Positions 7,661-16,951 of a stretch of 38,589 bases of DNA are shown here, one piece after another. Every line of letters starts with the position of its first letter. Position 1 is the first letter of the stretch. The stretch is from an uncultured Lachnospiraceae bacterium (GTDB lineage Bacteria; Bacillota; Clostridia; Lachnospirales; Lachnospiraceae), in NCBI GenBank assembly GCA_944383325.1, contig CALWPC010000025.1:1-38589 (forward strand), written 5' to 3'. A program made the position numbers and the translations under genes. Below the pieces are notes generated by a model. It had not been told where the DNA came from and did no database searches. It worked only from the letters and a program-made list of their open reading frames with translations.

Positions 7661-8838
7661 TACTCGTTCCCCCCATCCGCTCTCAGACGCTCAATAAACC
7701 TGGCAAAACGCTCAAGCGCCACCTTCAGCGCATCTAGCGAATAGGCGTAAGAAATACGGACAAACCCCTCGCCGCACGCTCCAAACGCCGTTCCGGGTAC
7801 GACCGCCACACGCTCCTCCTCGAGCAGGCGGGTCGCAAAACAGTCGCTGCTCATTCCAAATTCCTGAATACTCGGAAATACATAAAATGCGCCAAACGGT
7901 TCAAAACACTGAATTCCCATTTGCTCAAACGCGTGCATCAGAAACCTTCGGCGCTGATTGTAGGAATCGCGCATTTGCTGCACGTCCTCATCCCCATTTT
8001 TCAGCGCGGACACCGCCGCATACTGACTGTTTGTCGGCGCGCACATAATCGCAAACTGATGCAGCTTGAGCATCTGGGCAATGATCTGCTGCGGTCCGCA
8101 TGTATATCCAAGCCTCCAACCGGTCATCGCATGAGATTTTGAAAAGCCATTGATCACGACCGTGCGCTCTGGCATGCCGTCAAGCGATGCGATGGACGTA
8201 TGTTCATGATCATACGTAAGCTCGGCATATATTTCATCAGACACCACAAATAAGTCATGTCTGATTACACACTCTGCAATCGGAAGCAGTTCTTCCCTTG
8301 TCATAATCGCACCGGTCGGATTATTCGGAAACGGAAGCACTAAAATTTTCGTCTTTGGCGTAATAGCCGCCTCAAGCGCTTCCGGGGTCAGTTTAAACTG
8401 ATCTTCTTCCCGCAGTGCAATCGTCACCGGCACGCCTCCGGCCATCACCGTACACGGACTGTAAGACACATAGCTCGGCTGAGGAATCAGCACCTCATCC
8501 CCCTCCTCAAGCATGACCCGCAAAGCCAGATCAATCGCCTCACTCCCGCCGACCGTCACGAGCACCTCACTGGCGGGGTCATACGAAAGCCCAAACCGGC
8601 GGGACAGGTAACGGGCGATTTCTTGCTTTAATTCCGGAAGTCCTGCATTCGACGTATAAAATGTGCGCCCCCGTTCAAGCGCATAAATCCCCTCGTCACG
8701 AATATGCCACGGCGTATCAAAATCCGGCTCACCCACGCCGAGCGAAATTGCATCCTGCATTTCTGTCACAACATCAAAAAATTTTCGGATACCGGAGGGT
8801 TCCACCTGCCGGATTCTGCTGTTTAACGGATCTCTCAT
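7660..8838 (-). CDS. PLP-dependent aminotransferase, class I/II
   Basis: The 392-aa protein is a fold-type I aminotransferase, probably acting on amino acids. It shows the LGVGEPDFDTP motif, the GGSEAIDLALR cofactor segment, the PNNPTG motif, the SDEIYAELTY aspartate that contacts the pyridine ring, and NGFSKSHAMTGWRLGY with the Schiff-base lysine. Substrate cannot be told from sequence alone. It overlaps the preceding Lrp/AsnC gene by 4 nt (ATGA), suggesting that the regulator senses the amino acid handled by this enzyme. This is an inference from context. Confidence 0.92.
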   Translation of the reverse strand: MRDPLNSRIRQVEPSGIRKFFDVVTEMQDAISLGVGEPDFDTPWHIRDEGIYALERGRTFYTSNAGLPELKQEIARYLSRRFGLSYDPASEVLVTVGGSEAIDLALRVMLEEGDEVLIPQPSYVSYSPCTVMAGGVPVTIALREEDQFKLTPEALEAAITPKTKILVLPFPNNPTGAIMTREELLPIAECVIRHDLFVVSDEIYAELTYDHEHTSIASLDGMPERTVVINGFSKSHAMTGWRLGYTCGPQQIIAQMLKLHQFAIMCAPTNSQYAAVSALKNGDEDVQQMRDSYNQRRRFLMHAFEQMGIQCFEPFGAFYVFPSIQEFGMSSDCFATRLLEEERVAVVPGTAFGACGEGFVRISYAYSLDALKVALERFARFIERLRADGGNE

Positions 8839-9326
8839 GGAGTCACCTTCATTCTCTCATCCTCAGAGCGCCTGGACATCACCGTCCCGTGCTCTTTGTA
8901 TTTTTTCAATATAAAGTGCGTCGCCGTACTCAGTACCGAATCCAGAGTAGATAAGCGGTCGCTGACAAACTGTGAAATTTCCCGCAGCGTCTTTTCTTCC
9001 AAAATCACCAACAGGTCAAATCCTCCCGAAATCAGATATACCGACTGCACTTCCGGGTAGTTATAAATGCGCTCGGCAATACTGTCAAATCCCTGTCCTC
9101 TCTGCGGCGTCACGCGCACTTCAATCAGCGCAGTCACTTTTTCAGAGGATGTTTTTTCCCAGTTGATCATCGTGTGATACCCGCAGATAATTTCCTCCTG
9201 CTCCATATCCGCAATTTCATTTGCGATCAGCGCCTCGTCACTGCCCAAAAGAACCGCCAGCTCCCCAAGATCTACCCGACTGTTTTTCTCCAGGTACATC
9301 AGGATTTGCTCCCTTATATCGCTCAT
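8835..9326 (-). CDS. Lrp/AsnC family transcriptional regulator
   Basis: The 163-aa protein has an N-terminal helix-turn-helix (residues about 1-55, EQILMYLEKNSRVDLGELA) and a C-terminal RAM/ligand-binding domain with the VYLISGGFDLLV core. The family forms oligomers that sense amino acids. It overlaps the AIR-synthase-like gene upstream and the aminotransferase downstream by 4 nt each, so all three are co-translated and probably linked in amino acid metabolism. Confidence 0.93.
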   Translation of the reverse strand: MSDIREQILMYLEKNSRVDLGELAVLLGSDEALIANEIADMEQEEIICGYHTMINWEKTSSEKVTALIEVRVTPQRGQGFDSIAERIYNYPEVQSVYLISGGFDLLVILEEKTLREISQFVSDRLSTLDSVLSTATHFILKKYKEHGTVMSRRSEDERMKVTP

Positions 9327-10330
9327 TTGTCTTCGTTCCCTTCCCTGTCATAAATTTTATATAGCTCATCCGTTTTTGGCGGCTCCAGATACCTCGTATC
9401 CTCCTCATTTCTCACGACACGGCCGTTTCCATCTGTCGTATGCCCGACGACCGCCGCCGAAATGCCCGCTTTGTCAAGTTCAGAGACAAGCTGCGAACCA
9501 TGATCCGTAGCGATCAGCAAACTTCCGCTGCTGATCAGCGCATAGGGATTCAGATCCAGATAATTGCAGATTTCCACTGTCTCCTGGCGAATCGGAAGTT
9601 TTTTCAGATCCACCTCAAGACCGAGATCCGACGCCTCTCCAAGCTCCCAGAGCGCGCCGAAAATACCGCCCTCCGTCACATCGTGCATAGCGCTTGCTCC
9701 GCATGCCGCTGCAATTTCCGCCTCAGGAACAACCGATAAATACTGATCAAACCCTTTCGCCGTCTCAACAAATTCTTCCGGGAATCTGCACTTTAACATC
9801 TGTTCGCACTCTTTGGCAATAATCGAAGTGCCTTCCACGCCTACCCATTTTGTCACGACCAGATCCTGACCCGGTCTCGCTCCTCCCGTAGCAATCAAAT
9901 GATCACGTTTTACTTTACCGATTCCCGTCACCGTCAACACAATCTGATTGACGGCCGCCGTCACTTCCGTATGACCGCCGATCACCTGTATATTCAATTC
10001 CTGACAGGCGCGTTCCACCTGGCTCATCACTGTGCGGATTTCCTCCTCGTCAACCGACGGCGGAAGCAGTACGCTAAGCAAAACCGCAACCGGCTGAGCC
10101 CCGCTTGTCGCAAGATCGTTCGCTGTGATATGAATGGCCAGGCCTCCAATATCTTTTGTCGTCCCCGTAATCGGATCGGTAGAAAAGGTAAACACTTCAT
10201 CCGGTTTTAGCTGCATGGCGGCGCAGTCCTCTCCGACTCCGGCGCCGAGCAGCACCTCCTCCCGCCGCACATTCACCTGCTTTAATATCGAGCGTTTTAA
10301 TACACTTTCTGAAATCTTTCCAATTTTCAT
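9323..10330 (-). CDS. AIR synthase-related protein (HypE/ThiL-like ATP-binding fold)
   Basis: The protein has the PurM-type fold shared with HypE, SelD, ThiL and PurM: GVGEDCAAM near the N-terminus, STDPITGTT, the ITANDLATSGA metal/ATP motif, IGGHTEVT and MHDVTEGGIFGAL. It does not end in the cysteine-containing tail that HypE needs for carbamoyl transfer, and no hyp genes are nearby, so a hydrogenase role is doubtful. The start at 10330 matches where the family normally begins (MKIGK...); an in-frame ATG at 10390 directly follows the stop of the small upstream ORF and could be used by re-initiation. Function unassigned. Confidence 0.82.
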   Translation of the reverse strand: MKIGKISESVLKRSILKQVNVRREEVLLGAGVGEDCAAMQLKPDEVFTFSTDPITGTTKDIGGLAIHITANDLATSGAQPVAVLLSVLLPPSVDEEEIRTVMSQVERACQELNIQVIGGHTEVTAAVNQIVLTVTGIGKVKRDHLIATGGARPGQDLVVTKWVGVEGTSIIAKECEQMLKCRFPEEFVETAKGFDQYLSVVPEAEIAAACGASAMHDVTEGGIFGALWELGEASDLGLEVDLKKLPIRQETVEICNYLDLNPYALISSGSLLIATDHGSQLVSELDKAGISAAVVGHTTDGNGRVVRNEEDTRYLEPPKTDELYKIYDREGNEDK

Positions 10331-10390
10331 CTGCACACCCAGTTTCCCACTCTGTTTTTCAAATGTATTTTCGTCTGTCCGGCCTGCCAT

Positions 10391-10486
10391 TTAAATCAAA
10401 TACGACAAAAGCGGCACAAACACCATCGATACCACTAACAACACAATGATGATCACCGCAATCATCCGCTGTCTTTTGCTCATCAT
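10391..10486 (-). CDS. 31-aa single-pass membrane peptide
   Basis: A short reading frame of 31 codons starts with two ATGs (10486 and 10483) preceded by AAAGGTG. It encodes a basic N-terminus (SKRQR) followed by a continuous hydrophobic stretch of about 20 residues rich in I, V and L, as in a small transmembrane protein. It fills the 110-nt interval between the GH13 gene and the AIR-synthase-like gene, and its stop is immediately followed by an ATG of that gene. No family is recognised. The combination of RBS, composition and fit to the gap makes it a plausible real gene. Confidence 0.6.
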   Translation of the reverse strand: MMSKRQRMIAVIIIVLLVVSMVFVPLLSYLI

Positions 10487-10501
10487 ATGATCACACCTTT
10501 C

Positions 10502-12637
10502 TTATATAACCGTTGTCCATTCCGTCTTTTCAATCGGTTCCTCCCGGTGTAAAAGCACCACGGCCGATTCCGGTTCGAGTTTCAGTTCCAGATTACCGCG
10601 TTCCACTTTGCGAATAATTTTCCCGATCGAATAGCCGTTCGAGTACGTTGCCACGAGCTGAGTCATCTCACAGTCTTTCGGCATTCCGGTACTCCAAACG
10701 TCAATTTGCACATCCAGTTCCCGGTCTGTATTATTGACCGCAATTACCGCTTCTTCCTCCAGATCAAACCGCCCGTAAGCCAGTACGGAAGGTTCGCTGC
10801 AGTTCAGAAACTTCAGCGATCCCTCGACAAACACCGGATGCTCCTTGTGCATCCGTATCATATCGCGGTGAAACTCGATCAGCTCAAAATCCTCACGTCC
10901 CCACGGGTAACCCCTGCGGTTATCCGGATCTGTGAAACCGCACAATCCGGCCTCGTCTCCATAATAGATCGTCGGCGACCCGGGCCACGTCATTAAAATA
11001 ACAACCGCCTCGCGCATCACACCCTTGCGCACATCCTGATTCGCCGCCTCCGCGCCAAGCGTCTCCGTTCTGCCCACTTTTCCATTCGTCCGCGTCAGAA
11101 ACCGCGAATGATCATGATTTGACAACTCATTCATCGCCGTCTGCAGGGAATTGACGCCAAACTTAGACATATGCTGCCTCATGGACTCCTGAAAGCTCGG
11201 CACATTATTTTTCAGATCCTCGCGGTATGCATCGCTGTGCTTCTGCATTCCGGTCAAAAACCAGGTGACCGGCTCCATAAACGCATCATAGTTCATCACC
11301 GAATCCCACTGGTCACCGCACAGCCAGCTTTGGGGATCTCCATAATGCTCCGCCAGAATCAGCGCGTTCGGGTTGGCTTCTTTGACCGCCTTTCGGAATC
11401 TGCGCCAAAACTCATGATTAAACTCGGCGCTGTATCCCAGATCCGCTGCCACATCCAGTCTCCATCCGTCCACATTATACGGAGGAGAAACCCACTTGCG
11501 GGCGATTCTTAAAATTTCCTCCTGAAGTTGTTCTGAATTTTCATAATTAAACTTCGGAAGCGTATCATGGCCCCACCATCCGTCATAGGACGTATTGTAT
11601 GGCCAGGAATCATTAAAAAAGCTAAAATAATTGTGATAAGGACTGTCTGCGGAGATAAATGCTCCCGGCTCATAACCCGGCTGATTTTCATAAATTCTCT
11701 CCCGATCCATCCACTTATTAAAAGATCCGCAGTGATTAAACACCCCGTCCAAAATCACCTTCATCCCCCGCCTGTGAATTTCCTCCACAAGCCGAATAAA
11801 CAGGCGGTTGGACGCTTCCAGATTTTTCTTATTTGTCACGCGCTGAATATAGCAGCTTGCGCCCCGATTATCCAACGCCCATGTGTTGACCGGCTCCCCG
11901 CCGTCCTCCAAAATCACGCCAAAATGCGGGTCAATATAGTCATAATCCTGTATATCGTATTTATGATTCGACGGAGAGACAAACAGAGGGTTGAAATAAA
12001 TTGCATCCACGCCAAGCTCCTGAAGGTAATCCAATTTATCCAAAACTCCCTGGAGATCGCCGCCATAAAACTCGCGCACCCCCATCGCATCCGGATATTT
12101 GTGCCAGTCGCTTACTCTGTTTACACCCTCCTGGATGTAAATATATTCTCGGTCCTTAACATCATTTCTCGGATCTCCGTTACAGAAGCGCTCCACAAAA
12201 ATCTGATAAAATACCGCGCCTTTGGCCCAGTCAGGCGTCGAAAAGCCCGGGTAAATTTTAAACAGAAACTGTTCATCATTATGAGAAGAGACGCCCTGCT
12301 CATTAAAATAATACACCTGATCCGCAAGTTCTATCGTAAAAAAGTAGCGAAACGGGCCGTCTTGTACGTTAAATGTTGCCTCATAATAGTCAAAGCCATT
12401 TCGGGAAAAGACCTTCTTCATCTGCTTTCGTTCGTACATCGTGACGGCAAAAATGGCGTCTGCGTTATCTCTTCCCGTGCGAAACCGGAGCGTTACACTT
12501 TCGCCCGGCTTTACAGACGCGTTGCTGCAAAATGTTTTTGTCGTATCCGCAAACAGCGCTTTTTTATTAAAAACAGGCTTCATGCGAAGCATATAATCCT
12601 GCTGCCGTTTTAATTTCTTCAACGACTTTTCACCCAT
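10502..12637 (-). CDS. Glycoside hydrolase family 13 (neopullulanase/cyclomaltodextrinase-like)
   Basis: The 711-aa enzyme probably cleaves alpha-1,4 (and perhaps alpha-1,6) glucosidic bonds of maltodextrins. There is no signal peptide, so it acts in the cytoplasm. The N-terminal beta-sandwich (residues about 35-130) is of the type found in neopullulanase subfamilies. The four conserved GH13 regions are present: DGVFNHCG, GWRLDVAAD with the nucleophile Asp, ILAEHYGD with the acid/base Glu, and LSNHDHSRF with the third Asp. A small C-terminal beta domain follows. The start at 12637 has AAAGGAG nearby; an ATG at 12658 is less well placed. Confidence 0.92.
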   Translation of the reverse strand: MGEKSLKKLKRQQDYMLRMKPVFNKKALFADTTKTFCSNASVKPGESVTLRFRTGRDNADAIFAVTMYERKQMKKVFSRNGFDYYEATFNVQDGPFRYFFTIELADQVYYFNEQGVSSHNDEQFLFKIYPGFSTPDWAKGAVFYQIFVERFCNGDPRNDVKDREYIYIQEGVNRVSDWHKYPDAMGVREFYGGDLQGVLDKLDYLQELGVDAIYFNPLFVSPSNHKYDIQDYDYIDPHFGVILEDGGEPVNTWALDNRGASCYIQRVTNKKNLEASNRLFIRLVEEIHRRGMKVILDGVFNHCGSFNKWMDRERIYENQPGYEPGAFISADSPYHNYFSFFNDSWPYNTSYDGWWGHDTLPKFNYENSEQLQEEILRIARKWVSPPYNVDGWRLDVAADLGYSAEFNHEFWRRFRKAVKEANPNALILAEHYGDPQSWLCGDQWDSVMNYDAFMEPVTWFLTGMQKHSDAYREDLKNNVPSFQESMRQHMSKFGVNSLQTAMNELSNHDHSRFLTRTNGKVGRTETLGAEAANQDVRKGVMREAVVILMTWPGSPTIYYGDEAGLCGFTDPDNRRGYPWGREDFELIEFHRDMIRMHKEHPVFVEGSLKFLNCSEPSVLAYGRFDLEEEAVIAVNNTDRELDVQIDVWSTGMPKDCEMTQLVATYSNGYSIGKIIRKVERGNLELKLEPESAVVLLHREEPIEKTEWTTVI

Positions 12638-12700
12638 ATGGTCTGCTCCTTTCCGCATTGCATATCGCTATTTTAACACAACTTCATGTCCATATAAAGT

Positions 12701-12729
12701 AAAAAAGACTTGCAAAGCAAGTCTTTTTT
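12701..12729. terminator. Bidirectional terminator between ftsH and the GH13 gene
   Basis: An 11-bp perfect stem (AAAAGACTTGC with GCAAGTCTTTT) and 3-nt loop has A and T runs on both sides. It ends the ftsH transcript about 170 nt after its stop codon. The rest of 12638-12894 holds no gene; a weak 7-bp inverted repeat (12760-12766 with 12785-12791) is also present. Confidence 0.85.
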
Positions 12730-12894
12730 AGGAGAAGGTATTTCTTCTTATGGGGTGTAGTAAAACTATATAATGTATTGGGGGGTTTTACGAGTATTAT
12801 TATAGCAACGGGGATCGAATCAGTGTTCACAAAGATAAAAAAATTTGTCATTTTTTTTTGTGTACAACTACCAAAAATCTGTGCGACACGCCCG

Positions 12895-14769
12895 TCAGGA
12901 ATGTTTTTCTTCGGCCGGATCATCCAAGACATCGTTCTGAGCCTTTGCCTGCTCCTCCTCGTCAAACAGCGCCTCAAACTCTTCTCTGGTCACTTTCTCC
13001 CTTACAAGAAGAAGTTCCGCGCACTTCACGAATACGGATTCATACTGTTGTATCAGCCGTTTCGCCTGCCCGTAGCACTCATCAATAATCCGTTTTACTT
13101 CCTCATCAATGGTGGACGCCACCGTCTCGCTGATCATGCGCGTATGAGCCAAATCCCGCCCAATAAACACTTCATCGTCATCAGCGCTGTAATTAATTAA
13201 TCCAATGCGATCCGACATTCCATATTTGGTAACCATCGCCTTGGCAATCTCGGTTGCATGTTTGATGTCCTGAGACGCTCCCGTTGTAATATCATCAAAC
13301 ATCATCTCCTCCGCAACACGGCCGCCGAGTGATACGATAATATCCTGAATCATCCGTTTTTTGGAGTTAAACATTTCATCGCGCTCGGGAAGCGGCATCG
13401 TGTAGCCCGCAGCGCCCATACCAGTCGGAATAATAGAAATCGTATGCACCGGTCCGACGTCCGGCAGCACGTGGAACAAAATTGCATGCCCTGATTCATG
13501 GTAAGCGGTAATACGCTTTTCTTTTTCCGTAATTACGCGGCTCTTTTTCTCCGCGCCGATTCCAACCTTGACAAACGCGCGCTGAATGTCCTCCTGTGTG
13601 ATAAATTTCCGCGCCGCTTTCGCCGCATAAATGGCCGCCTCATTCAATAGATTTTCCAGATCAGCGCCTGTAAAGCCGGCAGTCGTCTGGGCGGTCTGTT
13701 CCAGGTCCACATCGTCGGCCAACGGTTTCTTTCTCGCATAAATCTCCAAAATCTCCCTGCGCCCTTTTATATCGGGACGGCCGACGCCGACCTTGCGATC
13801 GAAACGTCCCGGACGTAAAATTGCCGGATCAAGAATATCCACGCGGTTTGTAGCGGAAATCACGATAATTCCCTCATTGGCGCTGAAGCCGTCCATCTCC
13901 ACAAGCAGCTGATTGAGCGTCTGTTCGCGTTCATCGTGTCCGCCGCCCATACCGGTTCCGCGCCTGCGCGCAACAGCGTCAATCTCATCAATAAACACAA
14001 TACAAGGCGCATTCTTTTTTGCATCCTCAAACAGATCACGGACACGGGACGCGCCGACGCCGACAAACATCTCTACAAAATCCGACCCGGAAATACTGAA
14101 AAACGGCACTCCCGCTTCTCCTGCCACCGCTTTGGCAAGCAATGTTTTACCTGTTCCCGGAGGGCCGACAAGAAGCACTCCCTTTGGAATGCGGGCGCCC
14201 AGTCCCAAATATTTCTGAGGAAACTTTAAAAAATCGACGATCTCCTGCAATTCCTCTTTTTCCTCATCACATCCGGCGACATCCTTAAACTTGACGCTCT
14301 TGCCTTCGTCCGACATCATCCTTGCCCGGCTTTTTCCAAAATTCATCATTTTGCCGCCGCTGCTCCCACCGGACATCTGGCCGCTGAACATATAAAATAC
14401 CAACAGTACAATGCCAAAGGTGGCAAGACACGGAAGCAGCGTCGTAATCAGCCAGCTGTCTTTGTCAAGCCGATACTGAAACGGAACTTCCTCCTCGCTC
14501 AGCAGATCCTGCACCTTTTCCACATCAGAAACTTCAAATGACACATTCTTTCCGCTCAGCAGCTCAATCTGAAGCTTTCCTGTCGGAACTTCCTCATTTC
14601 CAAGAATCGTGACAGACTTCACATTGCGGGCCTGCAGATCCCGTTCAAACTGCTCATAAGTATACTTACTGCTGTTGCTGAGATTCATACTGATCATCGA
14701 CACCGCAATCAGAACAATGAACAACATCGCGATATAAAAACTGATATTTTTAATATTCCGGTTATTCAA
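12895..14769 (-). CDS. ftsH: ATP-dependent zinc metalloprotease FtsH
   Basis: FtsH is a membrane-anchored AAA+ protease that removes damaged membrane proteins and short-lived regulators. The 624-aa protein has two transmembrane helices (about residues 8-28 and 106-128) flanking an extracytoplasmic domain, a Walker A GPPGTGKT at 202-209, Walker B FIDEIDAV, the second region of homology ending in RPGRFDR, and the zinc site HESGH. The start codon is TTG, supported by GGAGGGAG 7 nt upstream, 2 nt after the hpt stop. It ends the spoIIE-tilS-hpt-ftsH block typical of endospore formers. Confidence 0.97.
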   Translation of the reverse strand: MNNRNIKNISFYIAMLFIVLIAVSMISMNLSNSSKYTYEQFERDLQARNVKSVTILGNEEVPTGKLQIELLSGKNVSFEVSDVEKVQDLLSEEEVPFQYRLDKDSWLITTLLPCLATFGIVLLVFYMFSGQMSGGSSGGKMMNFGKSRARMMSDEGKSVKFKDVAGCDEEKEELQEIVDFLKFPQKYLGLGARIPKGVLLVGPPGTGKTLLAKAVAGEAGVPFFSISGSDFVEMFVGVGASRVRDLFEDAKKNAPCIVFIDEIDAVARRRGTGMGGGHDEREQTLNQLLVEMDGFSANEGIIVISATNRVDILDPAILRPGRFDRKVGVGRPDIKGRREILEIYARKKPLADDVDLEQTAQTTAGFTGADLENLLNEAAIYAAKAARKFITQEDIQRAFVKVGIGAEKKSRVITEKEKRITAYHESGHAILFHVLPDVGPVHTISIIPTGMGAAGYTMPLPERDEMFNSKKRMIQDIIVSLGGRVAEEMMFDDITTGASQDIKHATEIAKAMVTKYGMSDRIGLINYSADDDEVFIGRDLAHTRMISETVASTIDEEVKRIIDECYGQAKRLIQQYESVFVKCAELLLVREKVTREEFEALFDEEEQAKAQNDVLDDPAEEKHS

Positions 14770-14771
14770 GA

Positions 14772-15305
14772 TTACTCTCCCTCCTCAATTTCCAACATTC
14801 CTATGTAGGGAAGATTGCGGTATTTCTGCGCGTAGTCAAGCCCAAATCCGACCACAAACTCATTGGGAATTTGAAACCCTACATAATCGACGTCAACCGG
14901 CACTTCTCTGCGCTCCGGTTTATCAAGCAGCGTACAAATCTTTAAGGACGCCGGATTCCGTTTCTGAAGCATCTTGCGCAGAAACGAAAGCGTATATCCC
15001 GTATCGACAATATCTTCTATTACCAGTACATGTTTTCCTGCAATCGGCTCCGACAAATCCAAAGTCAGCGCAATATCTCCGCTTCTTGCCGTATCATTCC
15101 CATAACTGGCAACTGCCATGCAGTCAATGGTAACCGGCATTGTCAGATGCTTTGACAGCTCGCACGTAAAAAACATACTTCCCTTTAAAATGCAGAGTAA
15201 ATGCAGCTGCCGCCCCGCATAGTCCCGATTGATCTGACCGGCGATCTGATCAATCTTTCTTTCAAGTTCCTCCTCCGAAATCAGGACCGAAACAGATTCA
15301 CTCAT
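14772..15305 (-). CDS. hpt: Hypoxanthine phosphoribosyltransferase
   Basis: The enzyme salvages hypoxanthine (and often guanine) with PRPP to give IMP or GMP. The 177-aa protein contains the PRPP-binding VLVIEDIVDTGYTL motif, the ILKGSMFF loop and the C-terminal NEFVVGFGLDYAQKYRNLPY segment. It sits between tilS and ftsH, as in Bacillus, with an AAGGAG site overlapping the tilS stop. TilS and Hpt are known to interact and regulate ftsH in Bacillus subtilis; whether this holds here is unknown. Confidence 0.97.
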   Translation of the reverse strand: MSESVSVLISEEELERKIDQIAGQINRDYAGRQLHLLCILKGSMFFTCELSKHLTMPVTIDCMAVASYGNDTARSGDIALTLDLSEPIAGKHVLVIEDIVDTGYTLSFLRKMLQKRNPASLKICTLLDKPERREVPVDVDYVGFQIPNEFVVGFGLDYAQKYRNLPYIGMLEIEEGE

Positions 15306-15311
15306 TGATAC

Positions 15312-16730
15312 TTACTCCTTCGCTTTTGTCTTTAGAGAATCCGGACGCTTCAGTGTCACCTCCAGAATTCTTTCCGTCTGTTCCGTAACTTTATATCTCT
15401 CACTGATGCGGTAACCGCAAACCCACACAACTTCTTCCTCATCTGCCAGAAGAGCAATCTGTTCCCGCTGCGCGCGCGGTATTTTCTCATCAATGAAATA
15501 GCGTTTTACTGTTTTATGCCCGCCCTCTCCTGACACTGCCAGGACGTCGCCCGGTTTTCGGCTGCGGACAACCAACGGATTCTTTATTTTATCATAATCA
15601 AACCATTTCGTATATGCTGAAATTGGAATTTTTGCATTCTTTTTATATTTTTTTTCTTCAAAACAGAGACAAATGCCCAAATGCGGTATAAAAATGTTTC
15701 CCGGCACGGTCACTCGAAAGCAAAACGGCTCCGCGCTTTGCGCGGCATTCAATTCAAAAACCAACTGATCATATTCCCGGGAGACAATCAGCCCGCCCGG
15801 CAAGACGATCTGTTTGCCGCTCTGTTTGTCAAGCAGCGTCCGCACCTGCCGGACATGCTCCGCTGTAATATTATTCAGTGTCTGACGAACGAGCAGCAGA
15901 CACTCCCGAATCATATATTCCTGCAGCACTGCCGGCCTTCCTAAAAAACGCTGCCTCGACACGGCAAGACGACCCGTGCAGTCCGCTTGCAGCTCCAGCG
16001 ATTTCAGATCAAGCGCTTCCTTCGCAGACTGGCGCATAAATTGTTCTACTTCTTTGAGATGCTCTGCTGTCCGCGCCATATTGGCGCAGGCTGCGGGAGA
16101 AATGTGTTCTCTGGCATAGGATATAACATGATGGCGAATTTTATTCCTTATATGGAAATCTTCTCCATTGCTCTGATCCTCCCGCCATGTATATCCCCGC
16201 TCCGTCACATACTTCTCAATCTCCGCCCGCTGTACACAGAGCAGCGGCCGGATGACCGCTCCCCGCACAGGAGGAATGCCGGCCAGACCTTTCAGGCCGG
16301 TTCCCCGAAACAGGTGAAACAGCATCGTCTCCGCCTGGTCGTCCATATGATGGGCGACTGCAATCTTTGACGCCCCGGCCTTCCCACACGCATCGTCAAA
16401 CGCCATATAACGCACTTTGCGCCCCATCTCTTCGAGGGAGCAATGCTCTTTCGAAGCGAGCGACGGGACATCATACCGGTACTGCCGGCAGGGAACCTCC
16501 AGACGGGAGCAGAGCGCTTCTACAAACCGGGCGTCCTCATCCGCATCTTTTCCCCGAATACCATGATGCACATGAACCGCCTCCACGGTAACATGATAAA
16601 CCGGCTGCAGTTCACAAAGCAGCAAAAGCAGGCATACCGAGTCCACTCCCCCCGATACGCCTGCGATCAGCCGGTCCCCTTTTTCCAACATATGCTGTTG
16701 ATCGATAAACGCTTTGACCTTCTGCAGCAT
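15312..16730 (-). CDS. tilS: tRNA(Ile)-lysidine synthase TilS
   Basis: TilS attaches lysine to the wobble cytidine of tRNA-Ile(CAU), changing both its codon and its aminoacylation identity. The 472-aa protein has the PP-loop SGGVDS (residues 26-31), the HVHHGIRG segment, AVAHHMDDQAET, and the C-terminal TilS domain with RSRKPGD and KRYFIDEKIPR. A GAGGAG lies about 14 nt before the ATG, rather far for a Shine-Dalgarno. A repeat-rich 220-nt intergenic region separates it from spoIIE, so it may have its own promoter or depend on readthrough. Confidence 0.96.
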   Translation of the reverse strand: MLQKVKAFIDQQHMLEKGDRLIAGVSGGVDSVCLLLLLCELQPVYHVTVEAVHVHHGIRGKDADEDARFVEALCSRLEVPCRQYRYDVPSLASKEHCSLEEMGRKVRYMAFDDACGKAGASKIAVAHHMDDQAETMLFHLFRGTGLKGLAGIPPVRGAVIRPLLCVQRAEIEKYVTERGYTWREDQSNGEDFHIRNKIRHHVISYAREHISPAACANMARTAEHLKEVEQFMRQSAKEALDLKSLELQADCTGRLAVSRQRFLGRPAVLQEYMIRECLLLVRQTLNNITAEHVRQVRTLLDKQSGKQIVLPGGLIVSREYDQLVFELNAAQSAEPFCFRVTVPGNIFIPHLGICLCFEEKKYKKNAKIPISAYTKWFDYDKIKNPLVVRSRKPGDVLAVSGEGGHKTVKRYFIDEKIPRAQREQIALLADEEEVVWVCGYRISERYKVTEQTERILEVTLKRPDSLKTKAKE

Positions 16731-16779
16731 TTTTTACGCACGTGCTCCTCATTATCATCGTTTCGCTTCTGCGCTATCA

Positions 16780-16930
16780 TACCATCTCAACTATCGTTTC
16801 CTTATGCCGGTCCCGCGCATGCGCAGACCGCCGCAAGGCTCATTGTACCATCTCAACGGTCGTTTCGATGAGGCTTTCGCCTTATGCCGGTCTCGCGCAC
16901 GCGCAGACCGCCGCAAGGCTCATTGTACCA
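16780..16930. repeat. Two-copy REP-like palindromic repeat (~80-bp period)
   Basis: A 50-bp core occurs at 16801-16850 and 16881-16930 with only two differences. The linker TACCATCTCAAC occurs at 16780 and 16847, and the first linker lacks about 14 bp. Within each core GGTCT and AGACC flank a GCGC/GCGC stem, and outer arms resemble each other in inverted orientation, so each copy could fold as a hairpin. It lies between spoIIE and tilS and has no ORF of note. It looks like a bacterial interspersed (REP/MITE-like) element. Confidence 0.8.
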
Positions 16931-16951
16931 TATTTTTGAAAAAAGGGAAAT

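Noticed and set aside
9323-10330. Hydrogenase maturation protein HypE
   Set aside because: The fold fits, but the C-terminal cysteine tail is missing and no hyp or hydrogenase genes are in the window; a general AIR-synthase-like call is safer.
16780-16930. Short direct repeats that could suggest a CRISPR array
   Set aside because: Only two 50-bp copies, GC-rich palindromes and no unique spacers of constant length; no cas genes. Better explained as REP-like.
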